Assembly (NCBI RefSeq): GCF_032854445.1
Contig: NC_088299.1
Location: 16,051,608-16,115,607 of the forward strand
Length of the DNA stretch: 64,000 bases
Reading direction: 5' to 3'
Source of the DNA: Liolophura sinensis
Lineage: Eukaryota > Mollusca > Polyplacophora > Chitonida > Chitonidae
Positions 24,359-37,900 of the stretch are shown here, in pieces. The translations under genes and the position numbers were made by a program. The stretch's first letter is position 1; each line of letters begins with the position of its first letter. The notes under the pieces are model-generated. The model saw only the letters and a list, made by a program, of their open reading frames with translations. It had not been told where the DNA came from and searched no databases.

Positions 24359-25610
24359 CTTGGTTTGACATGTTCGATTCCAAAATCTCAGTAGCTGGAT
24401 TACTGATCAATCATAGTTTAGCAATGACAGGTTCCCATGGCAAATTTTCCATGTTTTGCAGATAGGCAGCCACCCAGGGCTCTATGTAGAAGAACTCTGT
24501 ATATGACTGGGGTAAATTAATCGTAGAATCTGCTTTTCACAATCACAGTGAGCATATCAAGAAGGTGAGCCATGACTTGACAGCAACAATGAATAGCAAC
24601 GTCAGCTTTACAACACCCTTTACATCATCTAACATATGGCTTCATTTTGTCAGATTGAGAAATCTTCATGTTCATTCATGACTTTCTTCTTTGCCATATG
24701 ATAGGAGTAGTTAAATTAAACATCACTTGTGGCAATATATGCCATCAGCTATCATGATCAAATATCACCACAGCTGACATTTGATCTGATTGAAATAGTC
24801 TAAAAGAGTAGACATTTTCAATATCGCATTGTGGCACTGTGGCAAATTTGGACATCACCGTGTTACACTTAGTGTTGAAAACTTCAAGCTGGATTAATGT
24901 AATGAGACCATTTATGATTAGCATTTTTAAATAAATTTCACATTCTGCTATTTTAACATAATGTTAATGTGAAAGACAGGCTGACAGAATTGTGGTATAC
25001 CTGGTTCCAGATGGATGGGACAATTATAGTCAAGTACAGGCACACATTTTGTCATCTTTATTTATGCAGTTTACCCTAGCATGTACATTGTGGACAGTTG
25101 TAGCGTTCTAATGTAGGCCAATTATGTGTTCATGAAATATTTCCTGTTTGAAAAGTGAGCTTGAAGAACATCATTTGTAAATATTTTGGGTAGTACCAAA
25201 CGGCCTTGAGTATGAAATGAGCAGAAACCATGTTCAACACGTACACCTATTCTCAGGAAAAAAATACAGTTATATTGTAATGAGAGCTCTTCTGAGCATT
25301 TTGAAAGTTTAAATTGTATACATGTAATTATGTTTTGAAAGCATCATGTGATGGTTGGGTTTATTCCACAGCCAATGTATATGCTAAAACATATGAAATT
25401 AATGTTTAATTAATGTTCTGAAATGCCTTCAGTTTTCCTGTGTGACTCCTGCACAGTGGAGTTAATTTCATGCATCACACATGTAGCTAAAAAATCTAGG
25501 CTGTGATGATTTTAATATTTATTGTTAGTAAGTTTCAGGTTGTTACCTTGTTCATTACAGTTTGTATTTCAGGTTTTAGTAATAACAGTGTAACTAGCTG
25601 AGCCGTAGTC

Positions 25611-27821
25611 ATGGGATCTGCAGTGAGTCACGACGCCATGGATGATTCCTATGAGGGGTCACACTCTCTAACACCTTCCAAAAGAGTTTTGTACGTGGAC
25701 CCACGGTCCCCCTCAGCTGGTATAGACAGAACACCAATACTGGTGGAGAAAACACCGCCGGCTGATGTTTTCTGGGACCCTCGTTCTCCTACTGTTGGCA
25801 TTGTCCGTACTCCTATTTCCAGTATTAACAATCGAAGTAAGTATTAAATTAATTAGGTTTTATATTCCTAAACATTTTGTTCTTCAGAAATAATTAAAAC
25901 CACCAGTGATCCTCATGGATAAATTAATCTGAGGGGCATGGTTTACTCTGATTTTAAGTGTTGCTGTCCCAACAGAATGAAAGAAGGAAACTTAGTGTTT
26001 CAGAGACCTTTTATGGGGTTTTGAATTCAACTTGTACAAATTGCAAACATTGAAAAACGCCATTTCATCAAAATGGCCAGTTCCCTCGCTCGGCCTGCTA
26101 GTGGGGGCTTGGTGACAACAGGCAGTCAAAGACAGCCATGTATTCATTTTCGCAGTCTAACGTTCGTTGAAGATCACCAACATGGTGAGCATATCTGTAT
26201 GTTACGTGGGAAAGTTTGTCAGTAACTTGTCAAGGCTGACTGCTTTACCCGGGCACTGTTCAAGTTTCCTCCACCCATACATGTAAAATCAAATGTCATA
26301 GAACAAGCGAAAAATTCTTGATGGTGCTGTAAAACAATCAAATAAATGATGTGGCCAGTAAAATGTTTTTAGTACAGTATAGCCAGTGTTCATGCACACG
26401 GAAATGTTTCAGTACAATATAATGACCATTGACAACTTTCTGGTTTGAGAGTACCTGTATATTAAATGATGTTAATGCAAATATACATGTAAATTGTAAG
26501 GTGCAAGTACTGTACTCAGTCTGACTCAGTGCTTTTTTTATTTTATTTTTTAAATGCTGGTTGCTGTGAGCTATATTATGAACAGTGTCTTTAACCTCAT
26601 GTGCGTCACATCAACCTTGACATGACGGTACCATTTCAGGCAAACAGACAGAGACAACGGAACTGATGTCTGCTGCAGAGACTGACCATGGTATGTCACC
26701 CGTGAAGTTTGACAATCTTGCCCTGAACATTGAAGATTCAGATGATGTAATGAGCAGCAAGCAGGATGATCCACTCAACCTTCACAGTCTGTCTCTGTTA
26801 GAGGAGAGTGAAGAAGACAGTTGTCAGCTCCTTCCTATCAGTCAAGGTAAGCCAGACAAGCTCATCAACCCTTCCTGATCAAATAGTCTTAGGTAGGGTA
26901 AGTGGCATTCTCTGAACTCTCAGTTCACTTAGCACCTGCATGGTATTGGTGTCGTAATAAAAGACATTGTAACAACCCTGAAATCTGGAAGGACCCAAAA
27001 CAAAGACGCTACCTTTCTGAATCCACTTTTTCCATGTTAAGACCAAATAGTAATTTCCTGAAAGGCAAGATTTAAAGTGGGCTTTAGTAATACATGTATG
27101 CGATTAGTTAACAACAAATAAAATGGGGCATCCAGTTTCAAAAGTCAGTGTCACTTTTTTCAGGTTAGAGAACTTAAAAGTTTTGAAATACCAAATATAC
27201 AATAATACAAATACCACAGCCTTTTACAAGAGCCTTGTAGATTATGAGAGATCATCTGTCCCATTGTAATCTGCCAACAGATTTTAATTACAAAACGTCC
27301 TTTCATGATTAATTTGTAATGTGTATGTGTTAGTTATTATCACCATCATTATAAAACATTATAAAAAATAAATGGAACAGCAGGGATTTCATGAAGTTAA
27401 ATTTTCTTCATAATGATAACACAGACATCTGAACACGAGTGTGTTATTCAAACTTCGCTCTGAAACGTGATTTCACATTACATTTATTTTATGTCCTTCT
27501 TTATATTTTATTCTTCTAGAAAAGCCTATCAGCTCTGAAAAAAGAATAGATTTTGGCAGTAAGCTGCCCGTCAACAAACCGCTTGCTAAACAGCTGTTCT
27601 CTAAAAGAGAGAATCGCCAAGGCAGCAGATTGAACACCTCAGACAATCGCTCGCCTCTGAGGTCACGGAACCAGGATGTTGCCTCACCAAGGAACATATT
27701 ACAACGGAAACAGATCAATTTTGTGGACAACAAGATGAACTATCGGTGTGTGAACAGTCAGAGTACTCCACCCTCTCAGGACAAGGAAAACCTCACTAAT
27801 GTGAGGCTGTGTCAGAACTAA
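25611..27821 (+). CDS. CDCA3: Cell division cycle-associated protein 3 (Tome-1)
   Basis: The coding exons are 25611-25836, 26640-26846 and 27520-27821, giving 244 residues; splice phases agree. The N terminus MGSAVS resembles the human MGSAKS start. Two repeats, VDPRSPSAGIDRTPI and WDPRSPTVGIVRTPI, match the paired DPRSP-GI-RTP motifs of CDCA3. The acidic middle has IEDSDD and LLEESEEDS. The C terminus has DKEN, a KEN box for APC/C-Cdh1 degradation, near the end as in human. In vertebrates Tome-1 promotes Wee1 turnover through SCF and so mitotic entry. The human protein is 268 residues. The gene is head-to-head with USP5. It is a disordered adaptor, so identity rests on these motifs and on synteny. 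Confidence 0.92.
26145..26352 (+). mobile_element. SINE-C copy in CDCA3 intron 1
   Basis: It shares CAGTCTAACGTTYGTTGAAGA, ATGTYACRTGGGAAARTTTGTCA, the TTTCCTCCACCCATA block and AAAATTCTTGA near the end with the copy at 53418-53665. It ends in ATCAAATAAAT. Confidence 0.75.
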
Positions 27822-28450
27822 CCTTACAGGGAACCATACCCTCACCAGGCATGGAACCTTAACACTACAAATATGAGGCTGTGTCAGAGCCAACTCCCTA
27901 CAGGAACCCACAACGTCACCAGGAATGGAATCTTAACGCCGCAAAGACGAGGCTATGTCAGAACCAACTCTCTACATGGAACCAGACATGGAGAAAACAC
28001 AGACACAAGGCAGTGTCAGAACTTACCCTGCCCATAGACACAAGGCTGTGTCAGAACTAACTCTGTCCATAGACACAAGGCTGTGTCAGAACTGACTCTC
28101 TCCATACATAGAACCACAACCTCATCAGACATGGAACTATAGTGTCACAGACATGATGCTGTGTCAGAACTCACTCTCTACATAGAACCATAGCCTCACC
28201 AGACATGAAGAACCTCACAAAGATGAGGCTGTGTCAGAACTAACTCTCTCCATACATAGAACCATAACCTTACCAGACTTGGAACCATAGCGTCACAAAC
28301 ATGAGACTGTCACATTGTGTAAGAACAAACTCTGTACATGGACCATAACCTAACTAGACGAGGAAAACCACACAAACATGAAGCAGTGTCAGAACTAACT
28401 TTCTCCCTGCATGAAACTGAAGAACATCACAAACATGAGACTATGAACTT
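27800..28450. repeat. Degenerate 40-90 bp repeat copied from the CDCA3 stop-codon region, ~10 copies
   Basis: The last codons of CDCA3 and its stop read GAGGCTGTGTCAGAACTAAC. This block recurs with changes near 27882, 27950, 28008, 28040, 28078, 28157, 28226 and 28380. The copies are separated by CTCACCAGACATGGAACC-like 3' UTR sequence. The array lies wholly in the 3' UTR, so the gene end itself has been multiplied. Confidence 0.88.
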
Positions 28451-29009
28451 TTGCCTGTTATTTTGCAGTTCAAACTAAAACACATTATGTGGTCTTTTAG
28501 TATAATCATTTTCATTTTATGGTATATCACATGTACAGATTTTGATTATATGTCAGCATTGTATGTGATGTTCAAGTATTACCCCAAACTGAGAGGGTTA
28601 TCATCTCATCAGTAAGCAATCAAACATCATATGATTGGAAACACCTTCAGTATCGTGGGCGCTGTTCTCATCAGTCATCTCTCTGATTGCTCTTCTGTTG
28701 TCTGATCATTTCATTGTACATATTACTTTTGTTGTGCATTTTATCATGACTAGATAAGGTTAAATTCAGTATTTTACAAACAGAATCTATTCAGTGTTTG
28801 TTGAATGTTTATTGTAATTATTGAAATACATAATACATGAAGTGGAAGAAAATTGTCTTGATTAGGTCTTCCATTAAGGGAAATTAATGTAAACATTTGC
28901 ACCTGTACAGGCAGCTTTGTATTGGTTTGGAATGAGGACATAAATGTCTGTCAGTACATTGTACATTTGGTGAATCATGGTGCACAATGTGCTTTAAAGT
29001 GGTCAGTGA

Positions 29010-29015
29010 AATAAA
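29010..29015 (+). terminator. Candidate CDCA3 polyadenylation signal
   Basis: AATAAA lies 1.19 kb after the CDCA3 stop and is followed by a T-rich stretch. It is the first clear hexamer found after the stop-derived repeat. Confidence 0.45.
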
Positions 29016-30136
29016 ATACTAAATGTGACATTTTTTTTAAGGAGGTTTAATCTTCTTTCATTGTACTACCTGTATATGTAGCCTTATTCTTGTTTCATAT
29101 AAATGGGGATCATTTCCTGCCTAAAGTCATTCAAACCCAAGCTCTGGTTTATTGTTCACTCCTGGAGATGATGATAGTGGCCGAGTTGGTCATACAGTGT
29201 TGTATATTACAAGAGAACAATGGTCAGTCTGAGTCCACATAGGGCAGGAGTTGGTGCCTGACTAAAATAGGTCAATCTGAGGTCTGCTAGATGGCTCCTG
29301 GCATTACCATCATTAACCACACAAGATTCAATACATTATCATTTTGCCATGTGTGTGTTACAGTGCATTATAGTACAGTGTTATGGTGTCAGATGAATGA
29401 ATGAATGATTATGGCTTAATGCCACATCAGCAGTATTTCAGCCATATCTTGCCAAGAACATTTTTAAACCTGGAGGCCATAAATGGTTTTCGACTTTCAA
29501 AAGTCGAAAGAATAGACAGATGTGATTGAGAGCAGTTAAAAAAAAGTAAACCTTAGTTAAACTCGAAAACCACAATATGTTGTAATATATTATTTAGAAA
29601 AGTTTTGCATGTTAGTTGAAGATTTGCACCTTCATACCTCCGCAATTTGACATGTTTTGAACATCTTCCCCAGTCTACCAATGTAAGCATGTTTAAAAGT
29701 AGTAAATATGCATGTGCAATGACTGACTTTTACCAAAATTGGGTGCAGCAACGGTTGAATCATAATTTGTGGCAGCAAGACAATTGGTTGGCTGTGTGGT
29801 TTCATAAGAAGTTGACTGGAGACCTCTTTTTGCCTCCATATAGTATGACGGAAGCTGTGAGTGAAATTTGATGACAATTGGCAATTAGCACCTGAATAAG
29901 TCATAAGCAGAATGCTGGTTTCTATCCCCATCTTTAACAGAAGGCCATCTAGGATTGACTTCTGTTCAAAACCATATGGCGGTCAGCTTTAATGGCTGGA
30001 AGAAACATGAGTGCCTGGATTAACCCACCTACATTTAACATGTTTAAGACAACCCAATATACTATGTAATACTATGTAATACTGCAACTGGGCTTGGAAT
30101 GTAAGAACACACCATACCATGAAAATCACAAGTTTG
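29016..30136. other. Intergenic, no gene seen
   Basis: The only recognised structure is at 29393-29465, a fragment beginning GAATGAATGATTATGGCTTA. It also occurs at 55836-55896 and is probably a dispersed repeat end. Short reading frames here have no recognisable content. Confidence 0.55.
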
Positions 30137-30362
30137 ATATATTTATTTCATTGGTGTTTTATGACATTCTCCAGAATATTTCGCTTATACAATGGCAACC
30201 AGCATTGTGGTGTGAGGAAAAAGGGCAGAGACCAAGGAAAACCCATGATCATCTACAGGTTGCTGCAAGACCTTCCCATGTATGGCCGGAGAGGAAGCCA
30301 GCATGAGCTGGACTTGAACTCACAGTGACCTCATTGGTGAGAGGCCCCTGGCATGCCTGGGT
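30137..30362 (-). mobile_element. SINE-A copy
   Basis: Minus-strand copy with TTTATTTCATTGGTGTTTTA on the left and ATGAGCTGGACTTGAACTCA on the right, next to the large minisatellite. Confidence 0.88.
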
Positions 30363-30369
30363 TACACCT

Positions 30370-32335
30370 GACAAATTGCGGTTCCAAGACAAGACACTGA
30401 CGGACAGATGCTGAACTTAGTCCTTGTATCCAAGAAAACATCTGTCAAACTGTGGTTCAAAGACAACCTCATTGATGGACAGATGCTGAACTCAGTCCTT
30501 GTATCAAAGAAGACACCTGACAAATTGCTCTTCCAAGACAAATTGCAGTTCACACAATCATTGGTGGACAAATGCTGAACCTAGTCCTTGTATCCGGGAA
30601 GACACCAGACAAATTGCGGTCCACACAATCACTGATGGACAGATTCTGAACCTAGTCCTTGTATCCCGGAAGACACCAGACATATTGCCGTTCACACAAT
30701 CACTGATGGACGGATTCTGACCTGTCCTTGTATCCCGGAAGACACCAGACATATTGCCGTTCACACAATCACTGATGGACAGATTCTGAACCTAGTCCTT
30801 GTATCCCGGAAGACACCAGACATATTGCCATTCACACAATCATTGATGGACAGATTCTGACCTATCCTTGTATCCCGAAAGACACCAGACATATTGCCGT
30901 TCACACAATCATTGATGGACAGATTCTGACCTGTCCCTGTATCCTGGAAGACACCAGACAAATTGCCGTTCACACAATCACTGATGGACAGATTCTGAAC
31001 CTAGTCCTTGTATCCCGGAAGACACCAGACATATTGCCATTCACACAATCATTGATGGACAGATTCTGACCTATCCTTGTATCCCGAAAGACACCAGACA
31101 TATTGCCGTTCACACAATCATTGATGGACAGATTCTGACCTGTCCCTGTATCCTGGAAGACACCAGACAAATTGCCGTTCACACAATCATTGATGGACAG
31201 ATTCTGACCTGTCCCTGTATCCTGGAGACACCAGACATATTGCCGTTCACACAATCATTGATGGACAGATTCTGACCTGTTCTTGTATCCTGGAAGACAC
31301 CAGACAAATTGACGTTCACACAATCACTTATGGAGAGATTCTGAACCTAGTCCCTGTATCCCGGAAGACACCAGACAAATTGCCGTTCACACAATCATTG
31401 ATGGACAGATTCTGACCTGTCCCTGTGTCCTGGAAGACACCAGACATATTGCCGTTCACACAATCACTGATGGACAGATTCTGAACCCAGTCCTTGTATC
31501 CTTGAATCCAGCAGACAAATTGCGGTTCACACAATCACTGATGGACAGATTCTGAACCTAGTCCCTGTATCCCGGAAGACACCAGACAAATTGCGGTTCA
31601 CACAATCACTGATGGACAGATTCTGACCTGTCCCTGTATCCCGGAAGACACCAGACATATTGCCGTTCACACAATCACTGATGGACTGATTCTGAACCTA
31701 GTCCCTGTATCCCGGAAGACACCAGACAAATTGCCGTTCACACAATCATTGATGGACAGATTCTGACCTGTCCCTGTATCCTTGAATCCACCAGACATAT
31801 TGCAGTTCACACAATCACTGATGGAGAGATTCTGAACCCAGTCCTTGTATCCTTGAATCCACCAGACATATTGCCGTTCACACAAACACTGATGGACAGA
31901 TTCTGAACCTAGTCCCTGTATCCCGGAAGACACCAGACAAATTGCCGTTCACACAATCATTGATGGACAGATTCTGACCTGTCCCTGTATCCTGGAAGAC
32001 ACCAGACATATTGCAGTTCACACAATCACTGATGGAGAGATTCTGAACCTAGTCCCTGTATCCCGGAAGACACCAGACATATTGCTGTTCACACAATCAC
32101 TGATGGACAGATTCTGAACCCAGTCCTTGCATCCTTGAATCCAGCAGACAAACTGCGGTTCACACAATCACTGATAGACAGATTCTGACCTGTCCCTGTA
32201 TCCCGGAAGACACCAGACAAATTGCGGTTCACACAATCACTGATGGACAGATTCTGACCTGTTCTTGTATCCCGGAAGACACCAGACAAATTTCGGTTCA
32301 CACAATCATTGATGGACAGATTTTGAGCTGGGTGG
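30370..32335. repeat. ~67-69 bp minisatellite, ~28 copies, between CDCA3 and PEX14
   Basis: Units contain GGTTCACACAATCACTGATG, GACAGATTCTGA, CCTAGTCCTTGTATCC and CGGAAGACACCAGACA. Two unit variants (TGACCTGTCC and TGAACCTAGTCC) alternate. Minus-strand frames such as NGNMSGVFRDTR repeat without conserved content. Copies on the left are the most diverged. No parent exon was identified. Confidence 0.95.
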
Positions 32336-32478
32336 GAGCTGAATTCAATGAAAACTCATTGTTGAAGAGCTGTTGAACTTACAGTCAGGCTAGCTCGGAT
32401 ATCTTCATGGGTAAAGAGACTGTCCGTTCCTTCAATGCAATTCTATAAGTGATATGTTAAACTGTACCGGTACATGCA

Positions 32479-33738
32479 AAGTGCTACAGATGAGGGTTGT
32501 ACAGGCGTAAACACGCCTAAAAAATGGATGATACGCTTCTAAAATTAAAACAGAGCGTACTGTATACGCCCGAAGCTTTATGTGCATGCCCAAGTTCCTG
32601 AAAGCTTGCGTACATACGAGATTGAAAGCAGACAGTCCTGTCAAAATTAAAAGTAAATCTCTACGTGCTCGACGTTCTCCACCACATGTTAGTTTTCAGA
32701 CACTCTACAGTAAACGTGCCTATCGTGATATTTGTGTTCTTGACATTCTCGAGTGTTTGCCATGAAAAAGATGTAACAAATGGTTAAAAATGTTTTTTGG
32801 TTACTATACTCGAAGTTTTGCGTCTGTATTCCACAAAAAAACATCCTAATACTACACCCAAACTGTGTGATTTCAGTTCTCCACGAATCGTCAGTCTGCA
32901 GTGTTAAAGTATCATGGAGGGTCCAGTTCCTGACATAAACATGTATCTCTGATTTCGTGAAAAGCGAAGCTAATGCAATGGAATAAAAATATCATGAGAA
33001 CAGCTAGCAACATATGCACAGAAACACTTCAAATTTATACTACACACTGCTAATAATTAAAGCACAAATAATAAATTCTTGTCTTCAAATGTAGGATCTA
33101 CATTTGGATGCAGCCTGTATCAACAAACGTTGTGTCATCTTTTGACCCAAAGACAGCAGTTGTTAAGAAGTCTGTAAGGGCCAAGAAATGTTTAGACTGG
33201 ATCAGGCAGGCTACCATACAAAAAAATAATACTGCAACCCCTGATTTCAATTAAAGCACAAGGAATGAAAAGTACAGAATAAACTTGCCAGTGAGTGAGT
33301 TGCTGAAATAAACCCCACACAGGTTGATGCGAAGTAAATGTATTATTTTCATTCAAATTCATTCTCTTGCGGAAGAGCTGAAATAATCACTTTATTCTAG
33401 AATGTTTGTGGGCAATTTATATGTAGGCCTACATCTACTGGTATATCGGGTAGTCCTATATAACTACAAAGGGAAGAATCTCTGCACATGTCGGCCTATG
33501 TATACATGTATCCACATGTAGGCCTATGTCTTTTCTTCACCCCACTTTCACTCGATCAATTTCACACTTTCCAGGTGTATTCCTGGTGACCCCAAATAGT
33601 GAAGAGTTGGGTATTTGAGAAAAAAAAGAGTTCTGCAGTGCTGCGTACTCGGAAAGTCAGAAGTAATTAACATACTCCCTCTGCTTCAATGTTGGGAATA
33701 CCGTACTTGCTCTGACAAAACATTTATTTGTAGCACTG
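32479..33738. mobile_element. Non-autonomous TIR DNA transposon, copy B (~1260 bp)
   Basis: Similar along most of its length to copy A at 14541-15727. Both share the GTGCTACAGATGAG start, TATCATGAGAACAG, ACACTGCTAATAATTAAAGC, TGTAGGYCTACAT blocks and a GTAGCACTG end. Flanks CATGCA and CATATA may be a decayed 6 bp target duplication. No transposase frame is visible. Confidence 0.85.
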
Positions 33739-34494
33739 CATATAAACAACAGACAATATGCTACATCTGACCAGACAAGTGGGACCTCGATACAAGGAGG
33801 ATCCCATCCATGGAAAGCTGGTTACCATCCACGTGATCAGTCAGAAACACTATACCATGTATACCTACTTTTATTCTTGAATCTCACTGAACAGATTTAT
33901 ACTTTATCTTTATTTGGTTGGTTGGTGTTGATACAATGCTCAAGAATGTTTACCGGAGGAGGAAACCAAAAAGTGCCCAGGCTAAACTGCTGACCTACTG
34001 GCAACTGCGTCCCAAGAGTTGAAAATTCTACACTTTACCACGTGCCATGTCCCACCAACAAATGAAAAATAAAACAACTTCTCCAAATGTGCATGAATGT
34101 ATATATTTTCTGAGTTTGTGAAGTTCTCTAACACCCCACCCCACCGACCCCAACCCAGGTCATCAAGGATTAGCTGTCATTCTCACACTGTACAAAGACA
34201 TCTACTTACATATACCAAAGTACATGTGGATCCCCACCGATTTTGTAGACAACTGAACAAGGAAAAATATAACGGCTATTATTTTCTGCATATAAGAAAC
34301 CAAATCAATGTATACTTGATGGCCATTAGTAATTGCTGTAAAAGGTTTTGTCAATCATGTGCTAATTTCAAATATTTCCAACAACAACTTCCAAAAAGCT
34401 CTGGCACAATGTCTTGTCCTTACAGACCTGCAGATTGATTACATTTATCTTATCATCTACAACTTCTTCTACCCCATATGTTCCAAATCACTGG

Positions 34495-34622
34495 CATCAC
34501 TTCACCCAAACCAATCCCATAGATACCAAATCCCTGGCATCACTTCACCCAAACCAACCCCATAGGTTCCAAATCCCTGGCATCACTTCACCCAAACCAA
34601 CCCCATAGGTTCCAAATCCCTA
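34495..34622. repeat. 43 bp tandem repeat, 3 copies, downstream of PEX14
   Basis: Three units contain CCAAATCCCTGGCATCACTT and CACCCAAACCAACCCCATAG. They lie about 300 bp past the PEX14 stop, probably in its 3' UTR or just beyond. Confidence 0.85.
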
Positions 34623-34909
34623 GCATTATTTTATCCATGATGCAGAATTAAATGTAAAATCATGTTTGAGAACCATGTGAAATTAACAGCTCTACAATGT
34701 CCACCACAATTAAACTTGAAAACAATCCACATGCAGTTCTCACAGCTAACATGCCTGTAGATGTACAAAATATAACCATAATTTTTCCCAGTACATCCAG
34801 ACACAACTGCACCATATTTAAATCATTTGTTGTTGTACACAGCCTTATAAGTAAACACATGGTGGGTCTGTCAGGTGACGCCCAACAAACTTTTTTTTAA
34901 TGTCCTAGA

Positions 34910-37900
34910 TCAGCTCAAGACTTTCAGTGTTGAGTCGTCTTCTACCAGAATCCCATTTTCTTTCCTCAACTCTCTGCTTGGAGACGGCTGGCTGTCTTCC
35001 TGCTGCACAGAACTTTGCTCTGCTAAAATCTGATTAGCTGGGTCTAGTTCATCACTTTCCTCTTCCTCCACATTAAAGTGTGACTCCTGCTTCATCCCAT
35101 TGTTTTTGCTGGCTGTTATCAACCCGCTGTGCGTTCTTAATCCACTGTCCCCTGGCTCACTGCTCATCCTTTCTCCAGTACTATTTGGCACATCACTCAC
35201 AGCCTCATGACTCTTGCCCTGCAACAGAGAAATTCATGGCTCATATGGTGTTGTTGTTGTTTTTACATGTGGGGGGGGGTGTTTTTTCTTTTCAGTTAAT
35301 TCATTGAACCCGAAAAGGTCAATTATGGCCATTTCCAATCCTTTCAAGGTCACAGTCCATTTTTTATGTTTAATACACCTACATGCCATTGATAATTCCA
35401 AACAGAAACTCAACCGTGTACTAAAGAACTGCTTCAACATTACTACCATACTCCATATAGCACCTAGTACGTTCGATGTTTTAAAACTTTAAACAAGTGG
35501 CTGAGGTGTGCCTAAGGTGCATGAAATTTTTATACTCAAAAAGCTCTCGAAGTTCCTATGGTGTACCTGTGGTACATCTTCTAAGTACTGATTTTTTTCA
35601 AAGTTCCTGAGGTACAGTTCAAGTTGCTTAGGTGTACTTGAGGTACATATCTCATATTCAAAAACCCGTCAAAACTCTCAAAGTTTCTAAGGTGTACCTG
35701 AGGTACATTTTTTAAGTGTTGATTGTTTCAAAGTTCCTGAGGTACAGCTGAGGAATAGGCAAGTAGCTGGGGTGTGTGTTTGCATAACATCACTGCCAAC
35801 ACCAGCAAATTTTGTACAGAAATCTAGAACGCTGAGGTCATTAGGGATGACGGTAATGAGACAGGAAGGCATGTCAAAAAAAAACCAAAACAAACAAAGA
35901 CACTGTCTCAACATTTGTTTCTAATTATACCTTATACATGCATTGTCTTCATTTAAATGTGGGTTAGACAATATGGTTCTAACCCACACGTGAAACAATT
36001 TTATTGAAGAATGCCGATTAAACAGCTCCGCTTGAGAACATAGGTGATGAGACTAAGCCTAACCAAGCCTACGTGCCTCCGTGACTGCGTGCCTCCGTGA
36101 CTACTTGCCTCACACAAGCTCCAAAGGTCAAGCTTGTCTAGTGGTGGAAGTGATATAAAGTGCACACAGAGAGCAGCACATGCGCTGTGTGCATTACTAC
36201 ATGAGGCACTTTATACCTGATAGGGCAACTTCAAGCCATAAATTGGGTAACTTTCTTTTTTTGGACAATATTAAGTCATCTATCTAAAGTTGAGTGTAAG
36301 TGTAAAGTAAACATGACTATCTCTGCTCAATGTTCAAATACACAGATATACATCTCCATCTGATGTTATACTAGAGTGAGAATTTACACTGGTACTCCAC
36401 ATATAACTGGAGAGAAAATACGTCAGTTTTTCTGAAATACGTCCTCAGTCTCACCTCTACGGCCTCACTGTCCCCAGACGGGCCGACATTCCCCGATGTC
36501 ACCGCAGGGCTTGCTGCTGATCTTTGCCAAGATGGCAGTACTGGTGTCGTCGTGGGAGCAGGAGGAAACTGACGTCTGAAAATTAGAAGAAAAGAAATAA
36601 AAAAAAAAAAGATGATTAAAGACGAATTTACAATGTAGTAGTAAGCACCCATGGAGATTCATCAATCAACCCATTTAAAACAAACTCACACGTAACCATG
36701 GCAGCAGACAATGAGGTCTGAAGCAAGGCTCAGAGATATAATATAAGTACAATGAGCTTAATGACAGAACGCTTCAATACCCTACACAAATGACTACAGA
36801 ATATTTTCCAGCATGGCGTAAAACACTAATTAAATAAATCATATGACTACACAGAAATTTACAAGCTGCACTGTTAGTCTGACACTAGGAACATCAAGAT
36901 CCACTTTATATCTTTACAAACTTTCCCATAGCAACCTAAAAATTCACTACGTTTTACTACAAACATTTCTGGGGATAGCAGAATTACTTTATATGGAGTG
37001 GTCAGATTGATGTACAAATACCTGTTGAGCAGAAGACCTTTGATAGAAGTGACTTCTGATTTGAGTTCAGTTACCAGCTGTGAATCCTGCAGTCTGCTCA
37101 AGCTAGCCTCTGTCTGCAAAATGGAAATTTCCACAAAACTGAAAATTGAAGAGACACAATTTGCAGCAAAATTCCAGAATGTTTTACTTCAGGTCTTTTA
37201 CTATCCATAACATCTAAATCTATGGCTGAACTTTGTAATTCTCAGAGCAGTGCACAAAAAGAATAAAGTTCCTTGTAAACTATTTTTTTTCTAGAAAAGA
37301 GAAATCTACACAAATTGTAATCAGTAAGACAGGTCATAAAACTTACTTCTGCTTTCCTTACATTTATGACTTTCCCGTACTCTCGATGAGTATCCCATCT
37401 AGAAACAGCTGGCACCACACGGTCCTGACTGCTTTGGTACAGGGAAAAACTTAAATGCCAGCGGAATATTTTTATGCTGTGCTGATATTACCATAGTAGT
37501 AACATCAACAGAGTAGTCTCCCTTGTAACCAATAACGTGTATCCCTCAATCATAATTTTCTAATGGTGGCAGATGACAGTTGAAAATTTACCTCTGACAT
37601 TTTTCATTCGATTTTCCGTACCAAGGGCAGCCACGACTGTGTGCTCGTGGCTAAGTTTAAATGGGTTGTGCATCAAGACTTGTGCATCCGTTAAAATTCA
37701 AATTTATAAAATTAGTTACGTTAAGCAGTGTCTAGAGACTCTGTGATTGGTCTAGGCATCATTCTAGCAGAGGAACAAGAGTGACCACTCGTCACTATTG
37801 CCCGACCTACCTTCTTGGCTCCTGATTGGATAGACAGCTCCTGAATTTGCTCCTCCTGCTGCCTTAATGTGGTCTGAATGGCCTGCAAAGTCTCCTGTAC

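Larger units (their letters stand above)
23134..25610. promoter_or_regulatory. Shared USP5/CDCA3 divergent promoter region and CDCA3 5' intron
   Basis: The two ATGs are 2.5 kb apart on opposite strands. The promoter motifs lie between 23540 and 23633. A donor-like GTAAGT at 23673 and an acceptor TTGTATTTCAG ending at 25572 suggest that CDCA3 has a non-coding first exon ending at 23672 and a 1.9 kb 5' UTR intron. The splice proposal is inferred from motifs only. No other gene is seen here. Confidence 0.6.

Noticed and set aside
37346-37397. Possible extra PEX14 exon flanked by TTTCTAG and GTAAGT on the minus strand
   Set aside because: It is 52 nt, which would break the phase between exons 4 and 5 that otherwise join correctly, and it has no counterpart in human PEX14.
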